Source: DATLFA01 sp039934635 (GTDB taxonomy: Bacteria; Actinomycetota; Acidimicrobiia; Acidimicrobiales; WLNW01). Taken from it: a stretch of DNA of 64,000 bases. Shown here piece by piece: positions 49,077-57,816 of this stretch. The notes beneath the pieces are model-generated. The model was not told the DNA's origin. It saw nothing but the letters and a program-made list of their open reading frames with translations, and ran no database searches. Each line of letters starts with the position of its first letter. The first letter of the stretch is position 1. The stretch is taken from positions 1 through 64,000 of the forward strand of contig JBDTLT010000003.1 in the NCBI GenBank assembly GCA_039934635.1, read 5' to 3'. Both the position numbers and the translations under genes were made by a program.

Positions 49077-50252
49077 TCAGCCCAACGAGCGCAATACCCG
49101 ACCGAAGGCGCGAATGTCGTCGACGAACAGCTTCGGTTGTTCGAATGCAGCGAAGTGGCCGCCGCGCCGTTGCTCGCTCCAGTGCACGATGTTGTAGCGC
49201 TGCTCGGCCCACACCCGCGGCGTTTGCAGCAGTTCGCGCGGGTACACCGCGTGCCCGGTCGGCACGTCGACACGACCGGTCCAAGGCGACGTCGCGGCGG
49301 TGCCCGCTCGGGCAGACTCGGCGTAGAGGCGGGCGGCCGAGCCCGCAGTGTTGGTCAACCAATAGAGCATCACATTGGTGAGCAGTTGGTCGGCGGTGAA
49401 GACACCGTCGATCGTCGGCAAGCCGTCGGCACCGATGGCCAGGTCGCTCCACGCGTAGAACTTCTCGAGGATCCAGGCGGCGATGCCGATCGGTGAGTCC
49501 GACTGCGCGTAGGCCAGTGTCTGCGGCTTGGTGGATTGGATGCCCATGTAGCCGACACCGTTCTTGATGCGCGCGACCGCTTGCCCCATGCGCGCTTTCT
49601 CTGCGTCGGTTACGCCATCCATCGATCGTGCGCCGTCTGACGGGAACGCGAACAACATGTTGCAATGAATGCCGATGACGCGGTCGGCGTGTGCTTCACC
49701 CAAGCGACGCGTCACGAGCGCGCCCCAGTCGCCGCCCTGCGCCACGAAGCGCTCGTAACCGAGTTGACCCATCACATCGGCGATGGCGGCCGCAACGACG
49801 TCCACGTCCACGCCTGCACGCGTCGTCGGACCCGAAAATCCGTAGCCGGGCATCGACGGGACGACGACGTGAAATGCATCTGCCGGGTCGCCTCCGTGGG
49901 CACGCGGATCGGCGAGCGGGCCGATGGCGTCGAGGAACTCGACGACTGATCCGGGCCAACCGTGCGTCATCACCAACGGCAGCGCGTCGGGCTCGGGCGA
50001 ACGCACGTGCAACAGATGCACCGTTTCTCCCGCGCCGCTGGCCAAGAACTGCGGATGCCGATTGAGGCGCGCTTCCCACTCGCGCCAGTCGTAGTGGTGC
50101 TGCCAATGGTCGAGAAACGCTTCTGCCACAGACCGCGGCAGCCCGTAGTCACCGCCGACCCCGGCCAGGCCTTCGGGCAGACGGGTGCGGGCCAAGCGCC
50201 GCCGCAGGTCGTCGAGGTCGCTCTCGGGCACCGCAACCTCGAACGGACGCAT
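49077..50252 (-). CDS. Epoxide hydrolase (EHN-type, microsomal-like)
   Basis: A 391-residue alpha/beta-hydrolase with the N-terminal EHN domain (RPFEVAVPESDLDDLRRRLA) typical of microsomal-type epoxide hydrolases. MTHGWPGSVVEFLDAIGP gives the oxyanion loop and VAQGGDWGALVTRRLGEAHA the nucleophilic aspartate. It would open an epoxide to a diol, plausible detoxification near P450s. A TAGTGT hexamer lies 6 bases before the ATG. Neighbouring minus-strand CoA-transferase is separately promoted. Confidence 0.85.
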   Translation of the reverse strand: MRPFEVAVPESDLDDLRRRLARTRLPEGLAGVGGDYGLPRSVAEAFLDHWQHHYDWREWEARLNRHPQFLASGAGETVHLLHVRSPEPDALPLVMTHGWPGSVVEFLDAIGPLADPRAHGGDPADAFHVVVPSMPGYGFSGPTTRAGVDVDVVAAAIADVMGQLGYERFVAQGGDWGALVTRRLGEAHADRVIGIHCNMLFAFPSDGARSMDGVTDAEKARMGQAVARIKNGVGYMGIQSTKPQTLAYAQSDSPIGIAAWILEKFYAWSDLAIGADGLPTIDGVFTADQLLTNVMLYWLTNTAGSAARLYAESARAGTAATSPWTGRVDVPTGHAVYPRELLQTPRVWAEQRYNIVHWSEQRRGGHFAAFEQPKLFVDDIRAFGRVLRSLG

Positions 50253-50258
50253 CGCCTG

Positions 50259-50264
50259 ACACTA
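50259..50264 (-). promoter_or_regulatory. Leaderless -10 hexamer of the epoxide hydrolase gene
   Basis: TAGTGT on the minus strand, 6 bases before the ATG at 50252. Confidence 0.5.
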
Positions 50265-50293
50265 TCCGAGCCCAAACCGGCGGACGCCGGTCC

Positions 50294-51544
50294 TCAGGCG
50301 ACCGCGCCTGTGGCACGCAACGCCGCGATCTGATCTTCGTCGCATCCCAGCACCGAGCGCAGTATGTCGTCAGTGTGCTCGCCAACCGTCGGTGCACGCG
50401 TCGGAGCAGGCAACGGATGAGGCGTCGCGTTGACCGGCGTCGCGATCAGGTCGGCGCCATGTTCGGCGCGGGGTAACCAGCGCAACCTCGACGCGGTGTG
50501 CGCGTCATGGCGCGCCGCCGCGGCGTCGTACACCGGAGCGATGGGCAAGTCACGGTCCGCGGCCAGCGCCATCCATTGCGCCGTCGTCCGCGTGGCGAAT
50601 ATCGCCGCGAGCTCTCTTCGCAACACGCGGTTACCGACCGCGTGCTCGGCGACCTCTCCACCCGGGTGCGCGTCGTAGAGATCGGGGCGACCGACCGCGT
50701 CGCAGAAGTTGCGGAAGAATTTACGTTCGCTGGCCATGAGCAGAACGTGTCCGTCATGACTCGCGTAGTACTGATAGCGGACTGCGTCGTCGAAGTCGTC
50801 AAAGCCGATCACTCGACGCGGACCGACACCGTCGGCAAAGTTCCCGGTGACCTCTTCGCCGGGGCGCTCGTAGGCCACCTCGCCTTCGACCTTCAACCAA
50901 TTCCAAGCGACGGCCGCATCGGACTGGGCGACCTCGATACGACAGCCCTGGCCCGTCTCGCGAGCGCGCAGCACCGCCGACACGGCACCGAACGCCGCGA
51001 ACAGTGGCCCGGCGTGGAACCCGATCGACGTGTGTGGGGGGATCGAAGGCAACCCGTCGGCGTTGACCAGCGGTGGCGCGATGCCAGCCATGGAATCGAA
51101 CGCCAGGCCATGACTCGGGATATCGCGGTACGGACCCGAGTCGCCGTACCCGGTGATCTGGCACCACACCACGCGCTCGTTGCGCGATCGCAGCGCGTCG
51201 TAGCCCACCCCGAGACGATCGAGTGCACCCGGGCGCATGCCCTCGATCACGATGTCGCAGACTGCAGCAATCGCGGCGAAAACCGAGGCACCGTCACCGC
51301 TGCGCAAATCGATGGCAATGCTGCGCTTGCCTCGGTTCCAGTGCCAGTGCTCGAGCGACACGCCGTCGATGATCGGCCATCCCACTCGCCGCCCATAGTC
51401 GCCCTCACCCGGACGCTCCACCTTGATCACTTCGGCGCCCAGGTCCGCGAGATGCTGCCCCACCCCGTTGGCGGACAACAACGCGCACTCGAGCACCCGC
51501 ACACCGTCGAGCAAGGCGCCACGCCGTTCGGATGACTCGACCAC
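50294..51544 (-). CDS. CaiB/BaiF family (class III) CoA-transferase
   Basis: A 416-residue class III CoA-transferase, moving CoA between an acyl-CoA and a free acid, such as a carnitine, bile-acid or methyl-branched substrate. RVLECALLSANGVGQHLADL and GAEVIKVERPGEGDYGRR begin it, IDLRSGDGASVF follows, and the catalytic aspartate sits in HGLAFDSMAGIAPPL near residue 150. GTG start is set by a TAGGAT hexamer 6 bases upstream. Alpha-methylacyl-CoA racemase is an alternative in this superfamily but the aspartate region favours transferase. Confidence 0.85.
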   Translation of the reverse strand: MVESSERRGALLDGVRVLECALLSANGVGQHLADLGAEVIKVERPGEGDYGRRVGWPIIDGVSLEHWHWNRGKRSIAIDLRSGDGASVFAAIAAVCDIVIEGMRPGALDRLGVGYDALRSRNERVVWCQITGYGDSGPYRDIPSHGLAFDSMAGIAPPLVNADGLPSIPPHTSIGFHAGPLFAAFGAVSAVLRARETGQGCRIEVAQSDAAVAWNWLKVEGEVAYERPGEEVTGNFADGVGPRRVIGFDDFDDAVRYQYYASHDGHVLLMASERKFFRNFCDAVGRPDLYDAHPGGEVAEHAVGNRVLRRELAAIFATRTTAQWMALAADRDLPIAPVYDAAAARHDAHTASRLRWLPRAEHGADLIATPVNATPHPLPAPTRAPTVGEHTDDILRSVLGCDEDQIAALRATGAVA

Positions 51545-51550
51545 GAGCGG

Positions 51551-51556
51551 ATCCTA
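51551..51556 (-). promoter_or_regulatory. Leaderless -10 hexamer of the CoA-transferase gene
   Basis: TAGGAT on the minus strand, 6 bases before GTG 51544. Confidence 0.5.
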
Positions 51557-51599
51557 CGTCTGGGCGGCCCTACCTGGTTACACGCGCCCCGGACGCGCG

Positions 51600-51605
51600 T
51601 AACCT
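51600..51605 (+). promoter_or_regulatory. -10 element of the amidohydrolase gene (leadered)
   Basis: TAACCT about 38 bases before the ATG at 51644, with a GGGAG ribosome site nearer the start. This is the leadered contrast to the leaderless promoters. Confidence 0.4.
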
Positions 51606-51643
51606 GACACTACCGCCCGACCAATGCTCCCCGGGAGACGCCC

Positions 51644-53392
51644 ATGCCCACGACCGATTACGACTTGGTGATCACCAACGCGACCCTGGTCGACGGCAGC
51701 GGAGGCGACACACGCGAGGCCGACATCGCGGTGCGCGACGGGTTCATCGCCCGCGTCGATGACAAGGGCGCGCTGCGCAATGCGAAGGCCACTGAAGTCA
51801 TCGACGCAGCCGGCAATCTCGTGACCCCAGGTTTCGTCGACATCCACACGCACTACGACGGTCAGGTCACGTGGGACCCCTACCTATCGCCTTCGTGCTG
51901 GCACGGCGTCACCACTGTGGTGATGGGCAACTGCGGCGTCGGCTTCGCACCGGTACGACCCAGCGAACGCGAGTGGCTCGTCGAATTGATGGAAGGTGTC
52001 GAAGACATTCCCGGCGACGCGCTCAAGCAGGGCATGCGTTGGGGATGGGAAACCTTCCCCGAGTACCTCGACTTCCTCGATCAGACGCCGCGATTGTTCG
52101 ATGTCGGCACACAGATCCCCCACGGCGCGGTGCGCGCGTACGTGATGGGCGATCGTGGTGCGCGCAACGAGCCCGCTACGTCTGACGACATCGCGCAGAT
52201 GAAAGCGATCGTGCGCGATGCCATCGTTGCCGGCGCACTCGGCTTCTCCACTTCGCGCACGATGCTGCACAAGGCACTCGATGGCGAACCGGTGCCCGGC
52301 ACCTATGCCACCGAAGCCGAACTCATCGGCATCGGCCGAGCGCTGTCCGAGCTCGGCGCAGGCGTCTTCGAGTGCTCACCGTCGGGTGTGGCCGGTGAGA
52401 ACGATGCGGCGTTTCCCGGCGAACTGACGCTGTTGCGCAACGTCGCCGCTGCGATCGGCCGACCCGTCGCCTTCAACCTCACGCAGAGCAACACCGCGCC
52501 CGAGATGTACCGCGAGCTGCTCGACCGGGCCGCCGACGCGGCGCGCGAAGGCGTGCGGTTGGCGCCACAAGTTGCGGGCCGCGCATCGGGATTGTTGTTC
52601 GGCCTCGACACCACCTACCACCCGTTCGCCGGTCGTCCGACCTATGCCGCGCTGGCGGCGCTCCCCCGCGCAGAAAAGCTGGCGCGTCTGCGCGACCCGC
52701 TCGTCCGCACGGCGATTCTCGGCGAGGCAGACCAGGGCGGCATGTCGATGCTCGAGCGATTCCCCGATCGCATCTGGCGCCTCGACGATCGCGTCGACTA
52801 CGAACCCTCGGTCGATACGAGTCTCGGTCGTGTCGCGGCGTCGATGGGATGTTCGCCGGCCGAGCTGCTCTATGACTGGACCGTCAGTGGCGACGGTAGC
52901 GAGTTGTTCAACGTGCCGATGCTCAACTACGCGAGCAACACGTTCGACGCGCTGCGCGAGATGCTCGTGCATCCGACATCGGTGCTCGGCCTCTCTGACG
53001 GTGGCGCGCATTGCGCAATCATCTGCGACGCCAGCATCCCCACGTCGATGCTCACGCATTGGGCCCGCGACCGCGTGCGCGGCGAACGACTACCGCTCGA
53101 GTTCGTGGTGCACAAGCAGACGCGACAGACGGCCGAGCTCTACGGGCTGTATGACCGTGGCCTTGTCGCACCCGGCTACAAGGGCGATTTCAACATCATC
53201 GACTACGACGCGCTGCGCCTGCACAAGCCCGAGACCGCCTACGACCTGCCGGGCGGGGCTCGACGGCTGGTGCAGCGAGCCGACGGGTATCTCGCGACCA
53301 TCGTCGCCGGGCGGGTCATCGCTCGCGACGGTGAGCTCACCGACGAACTGCCTGGTCGCATGATCCGTGGCGCCCAACAGCCCAAGGCCTGA
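51644..53392 (+). CDS. Amidohydrolase, N-acyl-D-amino-acid deacylase family
   Basis: A 582-residue metal-dependent amidohydrolase of the D-aminoacylase group. LVTPGFVDIHTHYDGQVTWD carries the HxH metal ligands near residue 67, VVMGNCGVGFAPVRPSEREW is the family signature, and ALGFSTSRTMLHK and LSDGGAHCAIICDASIP provide later ligands. It would hydrolyse N-acyl-D-amino acids or related amides in the cytosol. A GGGAG ribosome site precedes the ATG. Divergent from the CoA-transferase. Many relatives annotated this way have other amide substrates. Confidence 0.82.
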   Translation: MPTTDYDLVITNATLVDGSGGDTREADIAVRDGFIARVDDKGALRNAKATEVIDAAGNLVTPGFVDIHTHYDGQVTWDPYLSPSCWHGVTTVVMGNCGVGFAPVRPSEREWLVELMEGVEDIPGDALKQGMRWGWETFPEYLDFLDQTPRLFDVGTQIPHGAVRAYVMGDRGARNEPATSDDIAQMKAIVRDAIVAGALGFSTSRTMLHKALDGEPVPGTYATEAELIGIGRALSELGAGVFECSPSGVAGENDAAFPGELTLLRNVAAAIGRPVAFNLTQSNTAPEMYRELLDRAADAAREGVRLAPQVAGRASGLLFGLDTTYHPFAGRPTYAALAALPRAEKLARLRDPLVRTAILGEADQGGMSMLERFPDRIWRLDDRVDYEPSVDTSLGRVAASMGCSPAELLYDWTVSGDGSELFNVPMLNYASNTFDALREMLVHPTSVLGLSDGGAHCAIICDASIPTSMLTHWARDRVRGERLPLEFVVHKQTRQTAELYGLYDRGLVAPGYKGDFNIIDYDALRLHKPETAYDLPGGARRLVQRADGYLATIVAGRVIARDGELTDELPGRMIRGAQQPKA

Positions 53393-53483
53393 GCCCGGCC
53401 GGGGGCACACGGCACAGCATCCGCGCTACAGCACGTTTGCCAACCTGCCGACAACTACGCACGGGTGGCACAGGGAGCTTCAC

Positions 53484-54677
53484 ATGCGTAGTCGTATCTG
53501 TGCGTTCGCGCTCACGATGTTGTTCATCGCGGCAGCGTGCGATTCGAGCGACGGGTCGGCGACCGCGACCTCGCTCGTCGAAGCCGGCCGCAACGACCCG
53601 ACGACGACCACGGTCACAACAACGACGACCACGACCAGCCCGTCGACCACGACGCTCGCCTCATCCACCACGACCACAGTGGCGCCCGCGGCGCCGGCGA
53701 CGGCCGCCCCGACGACGGTGGCGCCGGAGCCGCCTCCCCCTCCTCCGCCACCGCCACCGCCACCGCCCCCTCCTCCCAACACGATCGGATCCGGTTCAAC
53801 GATCGGCGGATGCCCCGCGTTCCCCACGGACAACTATTGGCACGCCGACGTGTCGGGTCTTCCCGTGCACCCGAACTCCGCGGCGTACGTCGCCAGCATC
53901 GGTGCCAGTTCCGGATTGAAGGCCGACTTCGGTAGCGGCCTCTGGGAAGGCGGACCGATCGGTATCCCATTCGTATCGGTCGGTGCCGGACAGCCGAAGG
54001 TGACGGTCGGCTTCGATTACGACGATGAGAGTGATCCGGGGCCGTATCCGATCCCGGCGAATCCTCCCATCGAAGGTGGCGCGCAAGCCGACGGCGATCG
54101 CCACATCCTCGTCGTCGACAGCAGCACGTGCCGCCTGTACGAGCTCTTCGCGGCCTATCCCGCGAACAACGGTGCCTGGACCGCGGGGTCGGGTGCGATC
54201 TACGACCTCCGTTCGAACGCCATGCGCCCCGCCGGCTGGACGTCCGCCGATGCCGCCGGTCTACCGATCCTCCCGGGGCTCGTGCGCTACGACGAAGTCG
54301 CGCAGGGTGTGATCAACCATGCGATCCGCATCACCGTCCCCCGCACGCAAAAGGCATACGTGTGGCCGGCGCGGCACCTCGCCAGCTCGCGCACCGATAC
54401 CAATTTGCCCCCGATGGGCCTGTGGTTGCGCCTCCGCGCCGACTTCGATGTATCGGGTTATCCGCGCGACGCGCAGATCATCCTGCAGGCGCTGAAGAAG
54501 TACGGCGCCATCGTCGCCGACAACGGCTCGCCTTGGTACATGTCGGGCGCTCCTGACGAACGGTGGAACAACGACGTGCTGCAAACGCTGCGCCGGGTGC
54601 CTGGCAGCGCCTTCGAAGCCCTCGACACGACGAGCCTCATCAGCGATCCGAACTCGGGACACGTGCGCGTCGGGTGA
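53484..54677 (+). CDS. Secreted lipoprotein with Thr-rich and polyproline linker
   Basis: A 397-residue surface lipoprotein of unknown function. The signal peptide (RICAFALTMLFIAAACDSSD) has an AAAC lipobox. Residues about 38-85 are threonine/alanine-rich, followed by a run of 16 prolines (about 92-107), a typical wall-spanning linker. The mature domain (about 115-397) begins IGGCPAFPTDNYWHADVSGL and includes RHILVVDSSTCRLYELFAAY and RYDEVAQGVINHAIRITVPR; similar domains occur in secreted actinobacterial proteins of unknown role. ATG 53484 has AGGGAG 6 bases upstream. The proline run probably needs EF-P for translation. Confidence 0.75.
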   Translation: MRSRICAFALTMLFIAAACDSSDGSATATSLVEAGRNDPTTTTVTTTTTTTSPSTTTLASSTTTTVAPAAPATAAPTTVAPEPPPPPPPPPPPPPPPPNTIGSGSTIGGCPAFPTDNYWHADVSGLPVHPNSAAYVASIGASSGLKADFGSGLWEGGPIGIPFVSVGAGQPKVTVGFDYDDESDPGPYPIPANPPIEGGAQADGDRHILVVDSSTCRLYELFAAYPANNGAWTAGSGAIYDLRSNAMRPAGWTSADAAGLPILPGLVRYDEVAQGVINHAIRITVPRTQKAYVWPARHLASSRTDTNLPPMGLWLRLRADFDVSGYPRDAQIILQALKKYGAIVADNGSPWYMSGAPDERWNNDVLQTLRRVPGSAFEALDTTSLISDPNSGHVRVG

Positions 54678-54687
54678 CCCCGGGGTC
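54676..54687. promoter_or_regulatory. 12-bp palindrome over the P450 -35 region
   Basis: GACCCCGGGGTC is a perfect palindrome that begins in the lipoprotein stop codon and ends 12 bases before the P450 -10 hexamer. It may be a terminator stem or an operator for the P450 gene. Confidence 0.35.
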
Positions 54688-54699
54688 GCGCTGAGCGCG

Positions 54700-54705
54700 T
54701 ACTAT
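54700..54705 (+). promoter_or_regulatory. Leaderless -10 hexamer of the P450 gene at 54.7 kb
   Basis: TACTAT, 6 bases before the ATG at 54712. Confidence 0.5.
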
Positions 54706-54711
54706 CGGAAA

Positions 54712-55899
54712 ATGAGCACAGCACAAGACCGGAGCGTCGACATCCTCGACGGCAACTTCTACGTGAGCGATCCGTACCCCACGTACTCGTGGTTGCGGGA
54801 GAACGATCCCGTGCACTGGGACTCGACGAACCAACTGTGGTGCATCTCGCGCTACGACGACATCGTCGAGATCGAACGCAACAAAGACCTCTGGATCAGC
54901 TCTGGTAAGACCCAAGGCGGCTACCGGCCCAACATCCCCGCCGACGACTCGCTCATCGGTCTCGACGATCCCATTCACCACAAGCGGCGCAACCTCGTCT
55001 CTCGCCGGTTCACCCCGCGTGCCGTCTCCGCATGGCAAAGCGAAGTTCGCGACAAAGTGGTCGCGTTGATCGAACCCGTCGTCGCCAACGGGGGTGGCGA
55101 CATCGTGCGTGATCTCGCCGCGCCGCTGCCGGCCATGATGATCGGCAAGTTGCTCGGCTTCCCCGACGATGCGTGGCCGAAGTTGCGCGACTGGTCCGAG
55201 CGTACGATCGCACTGGGCGGTGGGCCCCGCTACTTCAACGAAGACGGCATGAACGCGGCGATCGAGTTCGGCATGACGTCGGTGGCGCTCTACGAAGAAA
55301 AGAAAGGCTGCCCTGTCGATGACGTCATGTCGGTATGGACGCGCGCAAAGATCGACGGGCGAGCGCTCACTGCCGAAGAGGTCGGCTCGGATTGTCTGCT
55401 CATCCTCGATGGCGGAGCCGAAACGACACGAACCGTGATCGCGCGCACGTTGATCGACCTCGACCGGCGCCCCGGCCAATGGCAGACGTTGCAGTCGACC
55501 GGCGACTTCACGACCGCGACCGAGGAGTTCATCCGATTCGTGACGCCGATCCACAACATGTGCCGCACCGCGGCCCGCGATACCGAGCTACACGGCAAGT
55601 CGATCCGCGCCGGGCAACAAATGGTGCTGATGTACTCGTCGGCCAACCGCGATCCGGCGCACTTCGACGATCCCGAGAACCTCGACGTGACGCGCCACCC
55701 CAACAACCACCTGTCGTTCGGGTTCGGCACGCACTTCTGCCTCGGCGCGGCGTTGGCTCGGTTGGAGATCCGCACCTTCTTCGAGGAGTGGGTCAAGCGC
55801 GTCACCTCGTTCCGCGTCCTACCCGACAGCGTCGTCGAGATGCCCAACGCGTTCGTCTTCGGCGTGCGGTCGGGCACGATCGAAGTGCAGCCGCGCTAG
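54712..55899 (+). CDS. Cytochrome P450
   Basis: A 395-residue soluble P450. The heme loop is FGFGTHFCLGAALARLEIRT near residue 342, the I-helix motif LILDGGAETTRTVIA near residue 230, and the ExxR motif EEFIRFVTPIH. The overall pattern resembles the mycobacterial CYP125/CYP142 sterol group, by recollection of the family and not by comparison here. With the SDRs, acyl-CoA dehydrogenases and SCP2 in the window, sterol or terpenoid oxidation is a fair guess. Leaderless start. Confidence 0.9.
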   Translation: MSTAQDRSVDILDGNFYVSDPYPTYSWLRENDPVHWDSTNQLWCISRYDDIVEIERNKDLWISSGKTQGGYRPNIPADDSLIGLDDPIHHKRRNLVSRRFTPRAVSAWQSEVRDKVVALIEPVVANGGGDIVRDLAAPLPAMMIGKLLGFPDDAWPKLRDWSERTIALGGGPRYFNEDGMNAAIEFGMTSVALYEEKKGCPVDDVMSVWTRAKIDGRALTAEEVGSDCLLILDGGAETTRTVIARTLIDLDRRPGQWQTLQSTGDFTTATEEFIRFVTPIHNMCRTAARDTELHGKSIRAGQQMVLMYSSANRDPAHFDDPENLDVTRHPNNHLSFGFGTHFCLGAALARLEIRTFFEEWVKRVTSFRVLPDSVVEMPNAFVFGVRSGTIEVQPR

Positions 55900-55909
55900 A
55901 GGTGCCGCG

Positions 55910-56521
55910 TCAGGCGAGTACGCCCCGCAGGACGCTCACGCCCGAATGCGTGGGCACTCCATCGACGGGTTCGATCGACACGTCGACAATGGGGAACGCA
56001 TCAGTCGCCACCCCCGGAGGGATGATGTAGCGGCCGCTGCCGCGCAGCGGGCCCATCGACACCATGCCCTTGACCTGAGGATCGATGAGCCACAGTTCGA
56101 AGAATTCGCCGTCGACCTTGGGAAGGTCGCTCACGTCGAGGTCGATCGCGCGCGTGCCGTCGTCGAGCACGACCAGCTTCGCCCGGCCTGTGCTCGATGC
56201 CCCCGCCGGATCGAGGCCGGTGTTCGACAGCGCAACCTCGTCGATGGTTCGCACGTCATCGCCGGCGCGTGCGATTGCAAAGGCGACAAGCGCGCACGCG
56301 GCCGCGCCCACCAACGCGACACCCGTAAAGACTCGGCGCCGCCGCGGGCGACGGTCAGCGATATCGACCACGTTTGCCGGTTGATCATCGGCGCCGACTT
56401 CGCCGGCGATCTTGGCCCACAGGTCGGCCGGCGGCGCGAACTGCCGGCGATCCTCGGGGGTGAGCGCGCGTCCAAGCTGCATGAGATCGTCGTAGCCCTC
56501 GTAATCGGAGGAATCAGCCAT
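55910..56521 (-). CDS. RskA-like membrane anti-sigma factor
   Basis: A 203-residue anti-sigma factor. The cytosolic N-terminal part (about 1-75) includes LMQLGRALTPEDRR and would hold the sigma factor; one membrane helix follows (VFTGVALVGAAACALVAFAI); the extracytoplasmic part carries the RskA signature FFELWLIDPQVKGMVSMGPL and SGRYIIPPGVATDAFPIVDV. It would be released by regulated proteolysis. The ATG overlaps the end of the sigma gene by 8 bases, the usual sigma/anti-sigma coupling. Confidence 0.85.
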   Translation of the reverse strand: MADSSDYEGYDDLMQLGRALTPEDRRQFAPPADLWAKIAGEVGADDQPANVVDIADRRPRRRRVFTGVALVGAAACALVAFAIARAGDDVRTIDEVALSNTGLDPAGASSTGRAKLVVLDDGTRAIDLDVSDLPKVDGEFFELWLIDPQVKGMVSMGPLRGSGRYIIPPGVATDAFPIVDVSIEPVDGVPTHSGVSVLRGVLA

Positions 56522-57134
56522 GGTCGCGCTCCATATGACGCCGCAAGCGAGCCAGGCCGCGACGGATATCACTCTTCACAGTACCGAGCGGCAACGCGCA
56601 GCGCTCTGCGATCTCCGCATGCGTCAGATGTTCGAAGAAGGCGAGTTCGATGAGCCGCTTGGACGCTTCTGGCAGCCGTTCGAGGGCGTCGGCCAACAGC
56701 ACCCGGTCGAGCATCTCATCGACGCCGGACGGTCCGGCCACAGCCGCGTCGATCTCGCCCACTACCATCTGTCGTTGTCGCGCTCGTAACAAGTCGACGA
56801 TGCGATGCTTGGTGATGCCGGCCAACCAACCGCCGAGGCTGCCGCGTCGCACATCGAACTGCGCGCGGGCACGCCATGCCGATACGAAAACCTCTTGCGT
56901 GGCGTCGGCCGCAAGATCGGTGCCGAGGGCACGCCGGCACATCGTGTACACCATCGACCCGTAAGCCTCGTACGCCCGCTCGAGCGCGCCGACGCCGCCT
57001 TCAGCGAAGGCGGCGTCGACCTCGTCGACTTCTCGCAACGGTGTGATATCGGCAGAAGACACGCGCCAGCTCTGGTGGTCGACCTCGATTGATTCACACA
57101 ACCTAGTCCCGGTCACCATGATCTGTGTCCGCAC
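56514..57134 (-). CDS. ECF RNA polymerase sigma factor (SigK-like)
   Basis: A 206-residue ECF sigma factor. Region 2 is YGSMVYTMCRRALGTDLAAD with DATQEVFVSAWRARAQFDVR; region 4 is LERLPEASKRLIELAFFEHL with HAEIAERCALPLGTVKSDIR as the -35 recognition helix. Paired with an RskA-type anti-sigma and preceded by a fasciclin gene, it resembles mycobacterial SigK. GTG 57134 has GAGG 5 bases upstream, but the ATG five codons later or a GTG further in are possible starts. It lies 19 bases after the fasciclin gene. Confidence 0.85.
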   Translation of the reverse strand: MRTQIMVTGTRLCESIEVDHQSWRVSSADITPLREVDEVDAAFAEGGVGALERAYEAYGSMVYTMCRRALGTDLAADATQEVFVSAWRARAQFDVRRGSLGGWLAGITKHRIVDLLRARQRQMVVGEIDAAVAGPSGVDEMLDRVLLADALERLPEASKRLIELAFFEHLTHAEIAERCALPLGTVKSDIRRGLARLRRHMERDHG

Positions 57135-57153
57135 TGCATCCTCGGCCTCCCGG

Positions 57154-57726
57154 TCACATCGCCGGCGGGAGGAGCACCTTGTCGATCACGTGGATGACGC
57201 CATTCGATGCGGCGATATCCGCCTGAACGACCTTCGTGTCACCATTGAGGTACACGTCACTGCCCTTGAGGGCGATCGCCACAGTGCCGCCGTTGACCGT
57301 CTTGGCACTCTTGCCGTCGAGCTTGACGACCTCTGACGCGGGAACCTTGCCCGCCACGACGTGATAGGTCAAGATCGACGACAGCTTGGCCTTGTCGGCG
57401 AACAGCTGATCCTTCGTGATGTTCAGCGACTTCAACGCCGCGGCGAACGCATCATCGGTCGGGGCGAACACCGTGAACGGCCCTGTGCCCTTGAGCGTCG
57501 TCACCAGGTCGGCCTTGGTCAGGGCTTCGGCCAGCACGGTGAACTTACCTGCGCCCACTGCAGTGTCGACGATGTCCTTCGTCGCCGCCGACGCGGCCGC
57601 GGTTGTCGTGACTGCGGGCGTTGTCGCCGCCGGCGCGCTGTCGGTGCTGTCGTCATCGCCGCACGCAACGGCAGTGAGACCAATCGCTATCGTGAGGGCG
57701 AAGACCTTGAGTTTCTTGCTGTGCAC
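57154..57726 (-). CDS. Fasciclin-domain lipoprotein (MPT70/MPT83-like)
   Basis: A 190-residue surface lipoprotein. The signal peptide (KKLKVFALTIAIGLTAVACG) has an AVAC lipobox, a Thr/Ala-rich linker follows, and one fasciclin (FAS1) domain spans about 60-190: FTVLAEALTKADLVTTLKG, GPFTVFAPTDDAFAAAL and the ending NGVIHVIDKVLLPP. FAS1 domains mediate adhesion. GTG 57724-57726 has GGGAG 8 bases upstream. In Mycobacterium the SigK regulon drives fasciclin proteins MPT70 and MPT83, and here the fasciclin gene is directly ahead of sigma and anti-sigma genes. Confidence 0.85.
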   Translation of the reverse strand: MHSKKLKVFALTIAIGLTAVACGDDDSTDSAPAATTPAVTTTAAASAATKDIVDTAVGAGKFTVLAEALTKADLVTTLKGTGPFTVFAPTDDAFAAALKSLNITKDQLFADKAKLSSILTYHVVAGKVPASEVVKLDGKSAKTVNGGTVAIALKGSDVYLNGDTKVVQADIAASNGVIHVIDKVLLPPAM

Positions 57727-57760
57727 GTTTGAGCTCCCATTGGTTGGATGTTTTCCTTGC

Positions 57761-57788
57761 ACTACGCCGATCAGGCGATCATGGATGC
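57761..57788 (-). promoter_or_regulatory. Candidate ECF promoter of the fasciclin-sigma-rskA operon
   Basis: On the minus strand GCATCC (57788-57783), a 16-base spacer and CGTAGT (57766-57761), 34 bases before the GTG. The -35 resembles the CATCC-type element recalled for SigK promoters. Inference only. Confidence 0.3.
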
Positions 57789-57816
57789 AAGAAAAACCGG
57801 GAACCCGAACGAAACG

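Noticed and set aside
53730..53782. Repetitive CCN tract that could pass for a short-repeat array
   Set aside because: It encodes the polyproline linker in frame; there are no spacers or conserved repeats as in CRISPR.
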